Shown: positions 50,878 to 60,583, counted from the first letter of the stretch. The stretch is 64,000 nucleotides of DNA from Betaproteobacteria bacterium (GCA_016868315.1 VGHE01000001.1:62001-126000); one strand, 5' to 3'. The notes: a model not told the origin generated them from the sequence alone. Translations and numbers: made by a program.

Positions 50878-52914
50878 TTACTCGTCGTCTGAACTCTGCC
50901 GCAGTGTTGCAAGCACGCTGACATCTTCAAGCGTGGTGGTGTCGCCCAAGCTTTCGTGACCAGTGGCAACATCACGCAGCAGGCGTCGCATGATTTTGCC
51001 ACTGCGGGTTTTGGGCAGTGAATCAGTAAATCGAATGTGATCCGGTTTTGCAAAGCTACCGATGATTCCACCCACGTGGGTGATGAGCTCACGCGCCAGT
51101 GCATGTTTGCGCTCATCATTCCAATCTGGTGCTTGTTTCACCTCATTCTTGAGAGTGACAAAAGCATAGACGGCTGTGCCTTTCAGCGCGTCTGGGATGC
51201 CCACCACAGCGGATTCAGCAACACAGTGATGGTCGACCAGCGCGCTTTCCACTTCCATTGTGCCAATGCGATGGCCAGCCACATTGATAACGTCGTCGAC
51301 GCGTCCAATCACCCAAATGTCACCATCGTGATCCTTGAAGGCACCATCTCCTGTGAAGTAATAGGGCTCTTTCTGCATTCCAGCTGGACCTGCGAAGGTG
51401 CTCCAATATGTTTTTGCGTAGCGTTCAGGGTCGCCGTGCACCGTGCGCAGCTGCGATGGCCACGGCTTGGTGATAACGAGCTTGCCGCGGTTTCCCTTGG
51501 CCACGGGAGATCCGGCATCATCAACAACATCGACGGCAATTCCGGGCAATGGACGTGTTGCTGAGCCCGGCTTAAGGGGTGTTAGGCCAGGCAGTGGACT
51601 CATCATCACGCCGCCTGTTTCCGTTTGCCACCAGGTGTCGACAATCGGGCACTGACTTTGGCCGATGACTGAATGATACCATTCCCATGCCTCTGGATTG
51701 ATGGGTTCACCCACAGATCCGAGAAGCCGCAATGTGCTCAAATTGCTTTTTGCGGGCCAATGTTCTCCCTGGCGCATAAAGGCACGAATGGCCGTTGGTG
51801 CGGTGTAGAAAATTGAGATTTTTTCGCGCTCGATGCAGCGCCAAAAGCGACCAAAATCAGGGAAGTCGGGTGCACCTTCATACATATAAACGGTTGCGCC
51901 GGTCGAGAGGGGGCCGTACACAACGTAACTGTGTCCGGTCACCCAACCGATGTCCGCTGTGCACCAGTACACATCATCCGGTTTGATATCAAAAACCCAC
52001 TGACATGTGAGATTCGTCCACAGTGCGTAGCCTGCTGTGCCGTGCACAACCCCTTTGGGCTTACCCGTTGTGCCGCTCGTATAGAGGATGAAGAGCGGGT
52101 GCTCTGCAGGAAGTGATTCTGCCGCGTGTGAAGAACCTGCAACACGAACATCATGATACCAGCGATCGCGTCCTGTAAGCATTTGGGTTGGTGAAAAGGA
52201 GGTCGTGGATTTTGGATAATTCCCAGAACCCGTTTCTCCGAGGCGGTCAACGACAACTACGTTTTCCACACATGGACATTCGGCTACGGCCTTATCCACA
52301 GCTTGTTTGAGGGAAAGAATTTTACCGCGGCGGAAGCCGCCATTGGCTGTGATCACACATTTTGCCTGAGCATCGAGGATACGGTCGCACAGTGATTCTG
52401 CCGAGAAACCGCCGAAAACAACTGTGTGAGTTGCTCCAATGCGTGCACAGGCCAGCATGGCCACGACAGCCTCGGGAATCATGGGCATGTAAAGGGCAAC
52501 CCGATCGCCACGGCGAACTCCCAAGCGCACCAGACCCTCGGCGAAAGCACAGACTTCGGCATGTAGTTCGTGGTAGCTGAGAATCTTTCTTTCAAGTGGC
52601 TCGAGCCCGTTACAGGGCTCGCCTTCCCAAATGAGAGCGGTTTTGTTTGCAACAGAACCATTGAGATGGCGATCAAGGCACTGTTCACTGATGTTCAACT
52701 CGCCGTCGACAAACCACTCCACAAAGGGTGGATTCCACTTCATGGGGATGGTGAAGGTTTTTTTCCAATGGATATGCTTTTGAGCTAATTCTGCCCAATG
52801 CTTCTCGTAGTTGTCTAGTGCAGAGTGAAGTAGTTTGCTGTGATGTTCCTTATTTAAATTCGCCTGCTGAGCAAATTTCGCCGAAGGCTGGACGACGCGC
52901 TGATTGAAGATCAT
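50878..52914 (-). CDS. acs: Acetyl-CoA synthetase
   Basis: A 678-residue enzyme from the ATG at 52914 with AGAGGTG upstream. It shows the AMP-forming signature YTSGTTGKPKG, the A5 region in TWWQTETGG and the hinge/C-terminal motif GRVDDVINVAGHRIGTMEVE. The C-terminal Lys in SGKIMRRLLR is the residue that is often acetylated. It converts acetate, CoA and ATP to acetyl-CoA. It is 34 bases downstream of a small membrane protein gene that overlaps the acylase gene, so the three form one transcript; a shared substrate, such as acetate released by the acylase, would be a guess. Confidence 0.93.
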   Translation of the reverse strand: MIFNQRVVQPSAKFAQQANLNKEHHSKLLHSALDNYEKHWAELAQKHIHWKKTFTIPMKWNPPFVEWFVDGELNISEQCLDRHLNGSVANKTALIWEGEPCNGLEPLERKILSYHELHAEVCAFAEGLVRLGVRRGDRVALYMPMIPEAVVAMLACARIGATHTVVFGGFSAESLCDRILDAQAKCVITANGGFRRGKILSLKQAVDKAVAECPCVENVVVVDRLGETGSGNYPKSTTSFSPTQMLTGRDRWYHDVRVAGSSHAAESLPAEHPLFILYTSGTTGKPKGVVHGTAGYALWTNLTCQWVFDIKPDDVYWCTADIGWVTGHSYVVYGPLSTGATVYMYEGAPDFPDFGRFWRCIEREKISIFYTAPTAIRAFMRQGEHWPAKSNLSTLRLLGSVGEPINPEAWEWYHSVIGQSQCPIVDTWWQTETGGVMMSPLPGLTPLKPGSATRPLPGIAVDVVDDAGSPVAKGNRGKLVITKPWPSQLRTVHGDPERYAKTYWSTFAGPAGMQKEPYYFTGDGAFKDHDGDIWVIGRVDDVINVAGHRIGTMEVESALVDHHCVAESAVVGIPDALKGTAVYAFVTLKNEVKQAPDWNDERKHALARELITHVGGIIGSFAKPDHIRFTDSLPKTRSGKIMRRLLRDVATGHESLGDTTTLEDVSVLATLRQSSDDE

Positions 52915-52948
52915 GGGGTACACCTCTTTTCTGCTTCCACGTTCACAT

Positions 52949-53353
52949 TTATTTGGGCGCTGACCTTGCAAAAGTTTTTTGCTTTGTGCGGAGATTTACT
53001 TTTTGGCCGAGCTTACGGAACGAATATTTCGCCCACAAAACCGATTCGGCAGCAAGCGCAATTACAAGAGAAAAACAACCAGCACTTAGGATTGCGAGAA
53101 TCGAAAAATGCGGCAGCTTGAAAAGTTTGCTGATTGCTGTTGATACCGCAGAGCGGCTGCTGTGAAAGCTAATAAGCATAATCATGCAGCTGATGAAGAG
53201 AAAGACGAGTCTGCGTTTGAAGCCGCGTTCTGTCAGGCGCAGCAGAACAGGAGCTGTGACGGCCGAAATAATCACACATTGCCACCAGGGAAGCAGAGCC
53301 AGACAAAGTGTGGATAAAAGAATCCACGCAAATTCGCGCATCAGGTGATTCAT
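52949..53353 (-). CDS. Small multi-pass membrane protein of unknown function
   Basis: A 134-residue protein with four hydrophobic segments (about 8-24, 27-38, 48-63, 84-110), short loops and a basic tail (KVNLRTKQKTFARSAPK). Its start codon overlaps the stop of the acylase gene (ATGA), and its own end lies 34 bases before acs. No family is recognised. It may be a membrane partner for the acylase, or simply share its transcript; conserved pairing would be the test. Start ATG at 53353, with a second ATG four codons later. Confidence 0.6.
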   Translation of the reverse strand: MNHLMREFAWILLSTLCLALLPWWQCVIISAVTAPVLLRLTERGFKRRLVFLFISCMIMLISFHSSRSAVSTAISKLFKLPHFSILAILSAGCFSLVIALAAESVLWAKYSFRKLGQKVNLRTKQKTFARSAPK

Positions 53354-55863
53354 TGTTTTTTCTCCAGCACAATCCGTTCGCGCGTCAAAGTCTCTTTGAG
53401 TGTGCCTTGTTGCACAAAAAACAGCTCATCGAGCTCGCCCTTGAGCCATTGGTCTTTCATGTTTGCATACAGGTCACTCCCCACATGGCCTGATTGGCCA
53501 CCAGGATAGATTCCCCAGGCTTTGGTTTGTGCATCGACCCAGGTGACCACCATACGCCAGCTCGGGCCATGCTTCTCTGTGAGGGCATTCACCGTGTTGC
53601 CGCTGCCGCCCGTGGGAAGTTTCTCGAGCCCGAAGCCACTCAAGTTGGCAAGATGGGGAATGGATGTTCCCCGCAGTTCGCCCCAGGCTGGATATTCAGA
53701 AGCGCTCCCCTTTTTTCTGTTGAACAGTTGGAGAGTTTCGATGGTGCGCGAGAACGTTGTTGCAGCTAGCTGTGGCAGTACCGAAAACTTCGGTACATTG
53801 TGAATATCAGGCCATTCACCGGTGCTGCTCTCTAGAAGAAGTTCCATGGTGCGATCTTCTGAGGGGCTTCGAAAGTGGGTTTGGGGAAAGGCCTTTTCCC
53901 AGACGGAATCATGAAAAACATCCCACCATATTGACCAAATCGCAGCGGCAACACTGTTGCTGCTTAACTCGTAGTTCCAGTTTTTGAGCAGCTGAAAAGC
54001 CTTTTCTTCATTGGCTGAGCGCTTCTGCTCTGCAGTCCAATTCAAAAACAAAGGCAGAAGATTCTTTGCGCGCAGATCCAGCACGTCATTCTGCAATTGC
54101 ATGAGGGCGCCAATCGTCAAGGGTGACTTTTCCAAGAGGCCAGCGATGCTTTCGTGGATTCGAGTCCCGCGCAGATAACTGGTGAAACCCCAGTCACCGG
54201 AAGCGTATCCGATGGGTTGATTGCGTGTTGGTTGCTGGTTGGCAGTTGCAAGAAACCCGCGCTCGGGAGACCAGCTTTGGGGTAAATGCGTGAACGGGAT
54301 AAACTCATTCCATTCACCGGCAGCAACAGTACCATCTAGAACAAACCGGCCGTGATTTGGCTTGCGCAGTGGGTAGCGGCCAGCCTGAATGTAGCCAATC
54401 GAACCGGTTTTGTCGGACAACACAAAATTTTGGCCAGGCGCTTCGTAAGAACGCAGTGCATTTTTCATTTCTCGCACTGTGCGGGCTCTGTTGAGGTTGT
54501 GAAAAACCTTAAATTCATTGCTTGGAGAGTGTCCTGTCCACTTCATTGCGAGTGGAAGTGTGGAAGTCCCACCATTCTTTTTCTCGAGTTCAAGCTCCAC
54601 TGCTACGGGGCCAATGTGGGTTTGAACAACATCAATCAATCGTGGCAGCTCGCCTTTGACTTTAATGGTTTCTTTTCTGATTTGTGAGGTTTTCCATTGG
54701 CCACCATGGAGGTAGCGCGGAGCAGGTTTGGATTTGTCGAACTTCATTGCGAACCAGTCGAGGACATCGACTCCAGCATTGGTTATTCCCCAACTGACGT
54801 TTTCATTGAAGCCAATGATCACATGCGGAAGACCCGGAAGCGAAACACCATAGACATTCACACCGGGCGCGGTGAGTTGAATTTCATACCAAATTGAGGG
54901 CAGTTTCAGGTCAAGATGAGGGTCGTTTGCGAGCACCGGATAACCATGTGTTGTGTGCGTGCCGTCCACAACCCAATTGTTGCTGCCGTGAGTTCCTGAA
55001 GTCGAAGATTTTTTGGAACGCGGTGCGTCTGAGAGATTGAGCAGTCCGTCGAGTTGCAGCGGAGCAGCAGCACTACTGAACCCTTGAAGTTCTGCCGTGG
55101 ACATTTGCACGACATTCTTATCCAAGATGGGTTCACCAGCTGAGTAGAATTCTGGAAACAGATTTTCGATCTCAGCCATCGAAAACTTTTGGAGTGTGTT
55201 CGTAAATTTGAAGTCGTCGAGACTGCCGGTCAGTGTCCAGGTCATCTGTTTGTGAAACAGTGCACTCTTTAAGGGAGTCCAGGGTTCAGGCTGAGATCCC
55301 AGCAACTTGTACTCAATAGGGTAGGTCGCGGGAGTGAGCGATTGAATGTAGGTATTGACCCCCTCGGCGTAGGCAACAAGAATTTCATGCTGGCTGGGGT
55401 CGTTTTTCTTGAGGAAATCGATTTCAGCTTCGGCAGCGGCCAGAAATCCAAAGCGGCGCTGTTCGATGTCGAAGTTGATGGCCTTCGCACCAAGGATTTC
55501 TGAAACCCGGCCGGCGGTGGCGGCTGTTTGCAATTCCATTTGCCAGAGACGATCGCGTGCTGTGGCAAACCCCTGCCCGAAAGCCAGATCCAAGTCGTTG
55601 TCAGCCACAACGTGCGGGACACCACGTGTGTCTATGGAAATGTTGATGGCTGAGCGTAGTCCAGCGACTTTGAGCTGATTTGGCTTCTTTCCTTTTGCCG
55701 GAGAAAGCTCGTTTCGCAGGTATCCTGTGCGTGGACTGAGAAATTCTCCGAGCGGGGGAACTGGCCCGAGACGCACGCTGAGCAAAACCGCGACCAATAA
55801 AAAAACGCCCCACGTTCCCAGGATTCTGAGCAGGTAGGGGCGTTTTTCAAGACGTTCAGACAT
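53350..55863 (-). CDS. Penicillin acylase (S45/Ntn-hydrolase) family protein
   Basis: An 837-residue exported protein. One N-terminal membrane segment (about 9-26) anchors or exports it. The Ntn-hydrolase nucleophile follows an autocleavage site: HGSNNWVV with Ser294 as the new N-terminal residue of the large subunit, then the usual HPHL-type loop (YPVLANDPHLDLKLP). Members include penicillin G acylase, aculeacin acylase and quorum-sensing acylases that cut acyl-homoserine lactones. The natural substrate here is unknown. It overlaps the start of the small membrane protein (ATGA) and leads to acs. GGAGAACAG precedes the ATG. Confidence 0.88.
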   Translation of the reverse strand: MSERLEKRPYLLRILGTWGVFLLVAVLLSVRLGPVPPLGEFLSPRTGYLRNELSPAKGKKPNQLKVAGLRSAINISIDTRGVPHVVADNDLDLAFGQGFATARDRLWQMELQTAATAGRVSEILGAKAINFDIEQRRFGFLAAAEAEIDFLKKNDPSQHEILVAYAEGVNTYIQSLTPATYPIEYKLLGSQPEPWTPLKSALFHKQMTWTLTGSLDDFKFTNTLQKFSMAEIENLFPEFYSAGEPILDKNVVQMSTAELQGFSSAAAPLQLDGLLNLSDAPRSKKSSTSGTHGSNNWVVDGTHTTHGYPVLANDPHLDLKLPSIWYEIQLTAPGVNVYGVSLPGLPHVIIGFNENVSWGITNAGVDVLDWFAMKFDKSKPAPRYLHGGQWKTSQIRKETIKVKGELPRLIDVVQTHIGPVAVELELEKKNGGTSTLPLAMKWTGHSPSNEFKVFHNLNRARTVREMKNALRSYEAPGQNFVLSDKTGSIGYIQAGRYPLRKPNHGRFVLDGTVAAGEWNEFIPFTHLPQSWSPERGFLATANQQPTRNQPIGYASGDWGFTSYLRGTRIHESIAGLLEKSPLTIGALMQLQNDVLDLRAKNLLPLFLNWTAEQKRSANEEKAFQLLKNWNYELSSNSVAAAIWSIWWDVFHDSVWEKAFPQTHFRSPSEDRTMELLLESSTGEWPDIHNVPKFSVLPQLAATTFSRTIETLQLFNRKKGSASEYPAWGELRGTSIPHLANLSGFGLEKLPTGGSGNTVNALTEKHGPSWRMVVTWVDAQTKAWGIYPGGQSGHVGSDLYANMKDQWLKGELDELFFVQQGTLKETLTRERIVLEKKQ

Positions 55864-55942
55864 GGTCTGTTCTCCGGGAGTCTCTGCGGTGGATTTCTCG
55901 TGCCACAGATTTTCTCCGGAAATCAGTCAACTGTAAACAGCA

Positions 55943-58066
55943 TCAGTTTGACCAAGTCTTCATGATGTCGATGGGCTCTTTACCCACAGCATCTTTCCGG
56001 CTCAACTTGATGCGGCCTGTGCGGTCGATTTCAATGACCTTGACCATCACTTCATCGCCTTCTTTGACCACGTCCTCAACCTTGTTGACACGCTGAGCGG
56101 CCAACTGGGAGATATGAACAAGGCCTTCAACGCCAGGTTTGATTTCCACAAAGGCACCGAAGTCAGAGACCTTCTTCACGATACCGAGGTAGACTTCGTT
56201 GATTTCTGGGTCGCTGGTCAGGAAGTGAATCATGCGCTTCGCCAGTGCCGCAGCTTCGCCATTGTTGGATGCGAGATTGACCACGCCATCATCACCGATG
56301 TCGACCTTACAGCCTGTATCAGCAACGATCTTCTTGATGTTGCGTCCGCCAGGGCCGATAAGGTCGCGGATGCGTTCGGATTTGATTTTGATTTGCTCGA
56401 TGCGGGGGGCGCGGTTACTCAGATCCTTCGCCTTGCCCAGAACAGCAGTCATTTTGCCAAGGATGTGCAGGCGACCTTCACGTGCTTGCTCGAGCGCGCG
56501 ACGCAGAACGTCAATCGAAACACCAGCAATCTTCATGTCCATCTGCAGAGCGGTGATACCGGACTTTCCGCCAGCCACCTTGAAGTCCATATCGCCGAGG
56601 GCGTCTTCGTCACCCAAGATGTCCGACAGGATGGCGACGTCGTTGCCTTCCTTGATGAGACCCATTGCGATTCCGGCTACAGGCTCAAGCAGCGGAACGC
56701 CTGCGTCGAGCATCGCGAGAGTGCCAGAGCAAACGGAAGCCATTGAGGATGAACCGTTGGATTCGGTGATCTCAGACACCATGCGAATGGAGTAGGGGAA
56801 GCGCATGCGGCTTGGCACAGAGGCACGCAATGCTCGCTCTGCGAGGTTACCGTGGCCAACTTCACGGCGTCCGGGTGCACCCAAACGTTTGGGTTCGCCG
56901 ACGGAGTAGCCGGGCATGTTATAGTGCAGCATGAAATGTTTTTCTTCGAGCGGGCTGTAAACGCTTTCGCTGCGCTGCGCATCGTCAGATGTGCCGAGAG
57001 TTACGACACCAAGCGATTGGGTTTCACCGCGTGTGAACAACGCTGAACCGTGAGGGCGCTTGAGAACCTGAACCTGACAGTCGATGCCGCGAATGTCAGT
57101 GGACTTACGACCATCGACACGGCGGTTATCGCTGATGATATTGGTGCGCAGGGTTTTGTAGCAAGCCATTTCAAACAGATGTTCGAAGGTCGCTGCAACT
57201 TTTGGTTCGGAGTTTGCGGGAACCAGCTCAGCCTTGGCTGCTACGCGGATTTCATCCACGGCATTTTTGCGATCGGATTTCTTGGCGATCGAATATGCCT
57301 CACGCAGTGCTCCCGCATATTTCTTGTCCAGAACCTTCTGCATTGCGTCGTTGGCTGGAGCTTCTGGAACGATGCGCTTCTCTTTACCAACAACTTTACG
57401 CAGTTCGTCTTGAACTTTACACATTGCTTTAATGTGCTTGTGCGCAACTTCGATGGCTTCAAGTATCAGGGCTTCAGAAACAAAGTTGGCGCCCGATTCC
57501 ACCATCAGAATGCCTTCAGCCGTTCCTGCAACCACGATATCGAGGTCGGAGCCGACTTCTTCGGTTTCGGAGGGATTGATGAGGAACTGGCCATCTTTGT
57601 GGCCAATACGGACACCAGCAACTGGGCCGTTGAAGGGGATGTCGGAGATGTGCAGTGCGGCGCTGGCGCCCAACATTGCGAGCGGTGCGGGCGAGATCTT
57701 AGGATCGACCGACAACACAGTGGCAACCACCTGAACTTCTGTCAGGAAGGTTTCAGGAAAGAGAGGGCGGATTGGGCGGTCGATGAGGCGGCTGATGAGC
57801 ACTTCGCGCTCGGTTGGCTTCGATTCGCGCTTGATATACCCGCCAGGGATACGGCCGGCTGAGTAAAGCTTTTCAATGTAATCGACAGCCAGGGGGAAGA
57901 ACGACGCAGTAGGGGAGGGGCCTTTGGCACCCGTCGCGCACACAAGAATCTGGGTATCGCCGCAAGTAATGAGCACGGAACCGCCTGCTTGGCGAGCCAT
58001 GCGACCGTGTTCGATGGTGATTTCGTGGTCGCCCACGCGGATGGTTTTTTCAACAATATTGAACAT
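55943..58066 (-). CDS. pnp: Polyribonucleotide nucleotidyltransferase (PNPase)
   Basis: A 707-residue protein with two RNase PH domains (CGDTQILVCATG in the first, SALFTRGETQSLGVVTLG opening the second), followed by a KH domain (IRDLIGPGGRNIKKI near 560) and an S1 domain (GIVKKVSDFGAFVEIKPGVEGLVHIS). It degrades RNA from the 3' end using phosphate and is part of the RNA degradosome. The usual neighbour rpsO is not present upstream; the peptide deformylase gene is divergent instead. The start site is a weak AGG at a suitable distance before ATG 58066. Confidence 0.95.
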   Translation of the reverse strand: MFNIVEKTIRVGDHEITIEHGRMARQAGGSVLITCGDTQILVCATGAKGPSPTASFFPLAVDYIEKLYSAGRIPGGYIKRESKPTEREVLISRLIDRPIRPLFPETFLTEVQVVATVLSVDPKISPAPLAMLGASAALHISDIPFNGPVAGVRIGHKDGQFLINPSETEEVGSDLDIVVAGTAEGILMVESGANFVSEALILEAIEVAHKHIKAMCKVQDELRKVVGKEKRIVPEAPANDAMQKVLDKKYAGALREAYSIAKKSDRKNAVDEIRVAAKAELVPANSEPKVAATFEHLFEMACYKTLRTNIISDNRRVDGRKSTDIRGIDCQVQVLKRPHGSALFTRGETQSLGVVTLGTSDDAQRSESVYSPLEEKHFMLHYNMPGYSVGEPKRLGAPGRREVGHGNLAERALRASVPSRMRFPYSIRMVSEITESNGSSSMASVCSGTLAMLDAGVPLLEPVAGIAMGLIKEGNDVAILSDILGDEDALGDMDFKVAGGKSGITALQMDMKIAGVSIDVLRRALEQAREGRLHILGKMTAVLGKAKDLSNRAPRIEQIKIKSERIRDLIGPGGRNIKKIVADTGCKVDIGDDGVVNLASNNGEAAALAKRMIHFLTSDPEINEVYLGIVKKVSDFGAFVEIKPGVEGLVHISQLAAQRVNKVEDVVKEGDEVMVKVIEIDRTGRIKLSRKDAVGKEPIDIMKTWSN

Positions 58067-58312
58067 AAAGAACCTACAGAACTGATGATCTGTGCAACGA
58101 GGCGGGTCACAGACCGGAGAGCGTTTATCCTCCCGACCATTCGAGAGTCCCAGCGCACCATGCGCCAGCTTTGAGCAAAATGCCTGTCGTCAGTTCGTAC
58201 CCTAACAAAGATGATGGACGGGGGAAAGCGAATCCTGCCCACTTGTTTGGCTCTTGCGTGTTTTTCCTTCGCTCAGTATGCCTTGGGCTATGAATTTTCT
58301 TTGGAGTCTCGG
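58067..58312. other. Divergent leader region of pnp and def
   Basis: A 246-base gap with no gene. TCTGTG (58089-58094) and CACAGA (58108-58113) can pair in the pnp leader, and GCGCA/TGCGC (58153-58157 / 58161-58165) give a short hairpin. Leader hairpins of pnp are targets of autoregulation in enterobacteria; whether this applies here is unproven. Confidence 0.35.
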
Positions 58313-58957
58313 ATGCCTGTATTCAAAGTTCTGCACTTTCCACATGTGCTTCTGCGTAAACCATCCACGCCGGTCGAGAAATTCACGCCTGGTCTGAAAC
58401 AGTTTGCTGCCGACATGATTGAGACCATGAATGCCTATGAGGGCATTGGCCTTGCAGCGCCCCAGGTGGGAATTCTCAAGCGCCTTATCGTGGTAGATGT
58501 TCGCCCATACTTTGAAAACACGTCTCTTAAAGAGTGGCATGGAACCTACACCTACACTCTCGATGGAAAAAACACGGAGCTCCCTTCGCCCATCATTCTG
58601 GTCAATCCAGCGATCGTTTCCAAGACAGAAGAAATCACATTCCCCTTCGATGGCTGTCTGTCGTTTCCTGGTGTCGAGCGTGGGCAAACAACGCGCTGGA
58701 AAAATATTGTGCTTGAAGCCAAAGATGTTGATGGCCGGAAAATTCGGATCGAGAGTGATGGCATTTTGAGTATATGTCTTCAGCACGAGATGGATCATCT
58801 TGAAGGCGTGCTGTTCATTGACCGCGTTCAGGGCAAGGTGAGCGAGGATGAAGTTGTTGCTGATATTGAAGATCACGACAGTGATGCATCTACGCGCCGC
58901 CGTTTCAAGAAAATGAAGCTCGTTGATGCACGTGCACAGAAACTGGATTTTCTCTAA
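58313..58957 (+). CDS. def: Peptide deformylase
   Basis: A 214-residue cytosolic enzyme from the ATG at 58313 with GGAG 7 bases upstream; the longer frame upstream would add a false signal-like leader. The three metal-site motifs are GIGLAAPQVG (44-53), DGCLS with Cys115 (usually EGCLS, here with Asp) and QHEMDH (157-162). It removes the formyl group from new proteins. A 30-residue segment between motif 1 and 2 (about 65-95, with Tyr/Trp/Thr) is longer than in the E. coli enzyme. It stops one base before the convergent cytochrome gene. Confidence 0.92.
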   Translation: MPVFKVLHFPHVLLRKPSTPVEKFTPGLKQFAADMIETMNAYEGIGLAAPQVGILKRLIVVDVRPYFENTSLKEWHGTYTYTLDGKNTELPSPIILVNPAIVSKTEEITFPFDGCLSFPGVERGQTTRWKNIVLEAKDVDGRKIRIESDGILSICLQHEMDHLEGVLFIDRVQGKVSEDEVVADIEDHDSDASTRRRFKKMKLVDARAQKLDFL

Positions 58958-58958
58958 A

Positions 58959-59456
58959 TCAATACAGGGCAGGGTTTTTGTGGAGGTGATCCACGTACTC
59001 GGCAAGTTCCTGTTTGACGCTGTCGGGTAAGTGCGAAAAGCTGGGCATTTGGTTTCCCGGCAATCCTTCGTTGAGCGTTTTAATGACGCCCGCTACGTCG
59101 AGTGAGTTTCTCAAGCCAGACGGCGCAGGAAGCAGAAAGTTCGGTGGTCTTCGGTTCAGAGTTGAGCTCGTTGGGCCGTTGCCGCGTCCATCGGGTCCGT
59201 GGCAAGTGGCGCAATACTGCTGGAAATGATAGCGACCTTTAGCTTGGCTTTCGGTGAGTCGGAATTTGGCTTGTTCTTCCGGGTCGAGTGCCCACGGTGC
59301 TGGGCCACGGTGAAAGAGTAGCCCAAATGGAGTTGAGTCGAAGAACGCCGGCAGAATCAGGAAAGCAACCGCCACGAGTGTGAAAAAACCAGCCACACCC
59401 AAAGTGATGGCTTTCATGGGTAAGGGCTTCGGTTCTTCTTTTTTATCGTGTTCCAT
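58959..59456 (-). CDS. Membrane-anchored monoheme cytochrome c
   Basis: A 165-residue protein with one N-terminal transmembrane segment (about 16-36) anchoring a periplasmic heme domain. The heme site is CATCH (82-86), followed by GPDGRGNGPTSSTLNRRPPN, and the axial ligand is likely Met in NQMPSF near 137. The pattern is that of a class I cytochrome c used in respiratory or denitrification chains. Its start codon shares base 59456 with the start of the divergent nuclease gene. No oxidase or reductase complex gene is nearby. Confidence 0.88.
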   Translation of the reverse strand: MEHDKKEEPKPLPMKAITLGVAGFFTLVAVAFLILPAFFDSTPFGLLFHRGPAPWALDPEEQAKFRLTESQAKGRYHFQQYCATCHGPDGRGNGPTSSTLNRRPPNFLLPAPSGLRNSLDVAGVIKTLNEGLPGNQMPSFSHLPDSVKQELAEYVDHLHKNPALY

Positions 59457-60583
59457 TGCGAGGCTCCCTCTCTTTGCTCATCAGAGTGCTCGACCATCCG
59501 CTTGATCGCAAGTCACTGACACCGCTCGACGGGCCGGGTGTCTATATTTTTACAACAGCCTCCCCTGAAAGTTTACAAGCGATTGTTGAGCGACCAACGG
59601 AATTGATCGCGTTTCTCAGCGCACAGGTTGAAATTTCTTACGTTGGAAAAGCAAAGCGCTTGAACCAACGTTTGAAGACCTATCGCGTAGATGCAGGCGC
59701 CGCAGCAGGAGACTGGTACAAGGCCAACAAGCTCCATGAGAAAGCCAAAAGTGTGCTTGTCGTATCGACCCCCACTCATTTCGAGGCTTGTCTGCTGGAG
59801 CTTTTCCTTATTCGGATTCTAGATCCGCAGCTGAACTTCATGAGTACGCGCCCTGGTAAGCTTTTTTATGTGCAGCAGAACCACGAAAAGCGCGAGGTTT
59901 TTGCCACAACCCGACGAATAAAGGGGGTGAAGACCTGGGGCTGTGTGCGGGTTAAGTCAGAACTCCGCGCGGCGTTTGATGTGTTCAATGAAATTCTCGA
60001 ATTCTATGATCCAGGCCAAGATGCCTTGAAAATTCGCCCTGTCGACAGCGCTGGTTTTCGTTCGACACGCAGTCGCCGCTATTCGCTGTACGTTACCGAA
60101 AAGCACGCTTTCACTGTCATGCAGGTGTTGCGAGGCAAGAAAGCAGGGTTGCTCAATAGTTTGTGGCGCTCCATGCGTGCCGCTGCAGATGAGCAGCAGT
60201 TTCATCACGCTGCCCGCCTCCGCGACGCATATCTCGCTCTCAGGCAGCTGCAGTTGCAGCTTGTTCGTTCTCGCAAAATCATGAGACGATTGCGGCGCAA
60301 TGTCTTTCAAATTCGCGATGCGGATGGCTTGTCCGGGCGTGAGTATATTTTGAGCAAATATGATTTTGAGAAGGCAATGAGTGCTCCGATGCAACACGCC
60401 TCTTCAGATGACACTGCGTTTTTGAGTTTGATGAACTCAGTCATGGAGATCTTCAGAACCCAGTTCAAGGTTGAAAATGATTTGGAGCGGCTGAGGGTTA
60501 ATTTTGAATTTCTTCGTTTGATGCTATGGTGGCTCGACAATCAGCCTGAGGACTGCACAACCCGCTCAGCAAGAAATGCATGA
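59456..60583 (+). CDS. GIY-YIG nuclease resembling the N-terminal half of UvrC (Cho-like)
   Basis: A 375-residue protein. GVYIF and ISYVGKAKRLNQRLKTY near 60-75 form the GIY-YIG domain. Near 225-255 comes a UVR-type helix pair (LWRSMRAAADEQQFHHAARLRDAYLALRQL), but the RNase H-like and helix-hairpin-helix domains of full UvrC (about 600 residues) are missing. E. coli Cho is a similar UvrC-like single-cut nuclease that incises 3' of a lesion. No uvrA or uvrB gene is in the window. TTG at 59456 is the first start; a TTG at 59474 with GAGG upstream may be the real one. Confidence 0.72.
   Translation: MRGSLSLLIRVLDHPLDRKSLTPLDGPGVYIFTTASPESLQAIVERPTELIAFLSAQVEISYVGKAKRLNQRLKTYRVDAGAAAGDWYKANKLHEKAKSVLVVSTPTHFEACLLELFLIRILDPQLNFMSTRPGKLFYVQQNHEKREVFATTRRIKGVKTWGCVRVKSELRAAFDVFNEILEFYDPGQDALKIRPVDSAGFRSTRSRRYSLYVTEKHAFTVMQVLRGKKAGLLNSLWRSMRAAADEQQFHHAARLRDAYLALRQLQLQLVRSRKIMRRLRRNVFQIRDADGLSGREYILSKYDFEKAMSAPMQHASSDDTAFLSLMNSVMEIFRTQFKVENDLERLRVNFEFLRLMLWWLDNQPEDCTTRSARNA

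Noticed and set aside
57050-57862. A 270-codon plus-strand frame inside pnp
   Set aside because: Antisense shadow of the conserved PNPase sequence, no start signal.
58202-59005. A 267-codon minus-strand frame across def
   Set aside because: Antisense to the conserved deformylase motifs; no homology visible.
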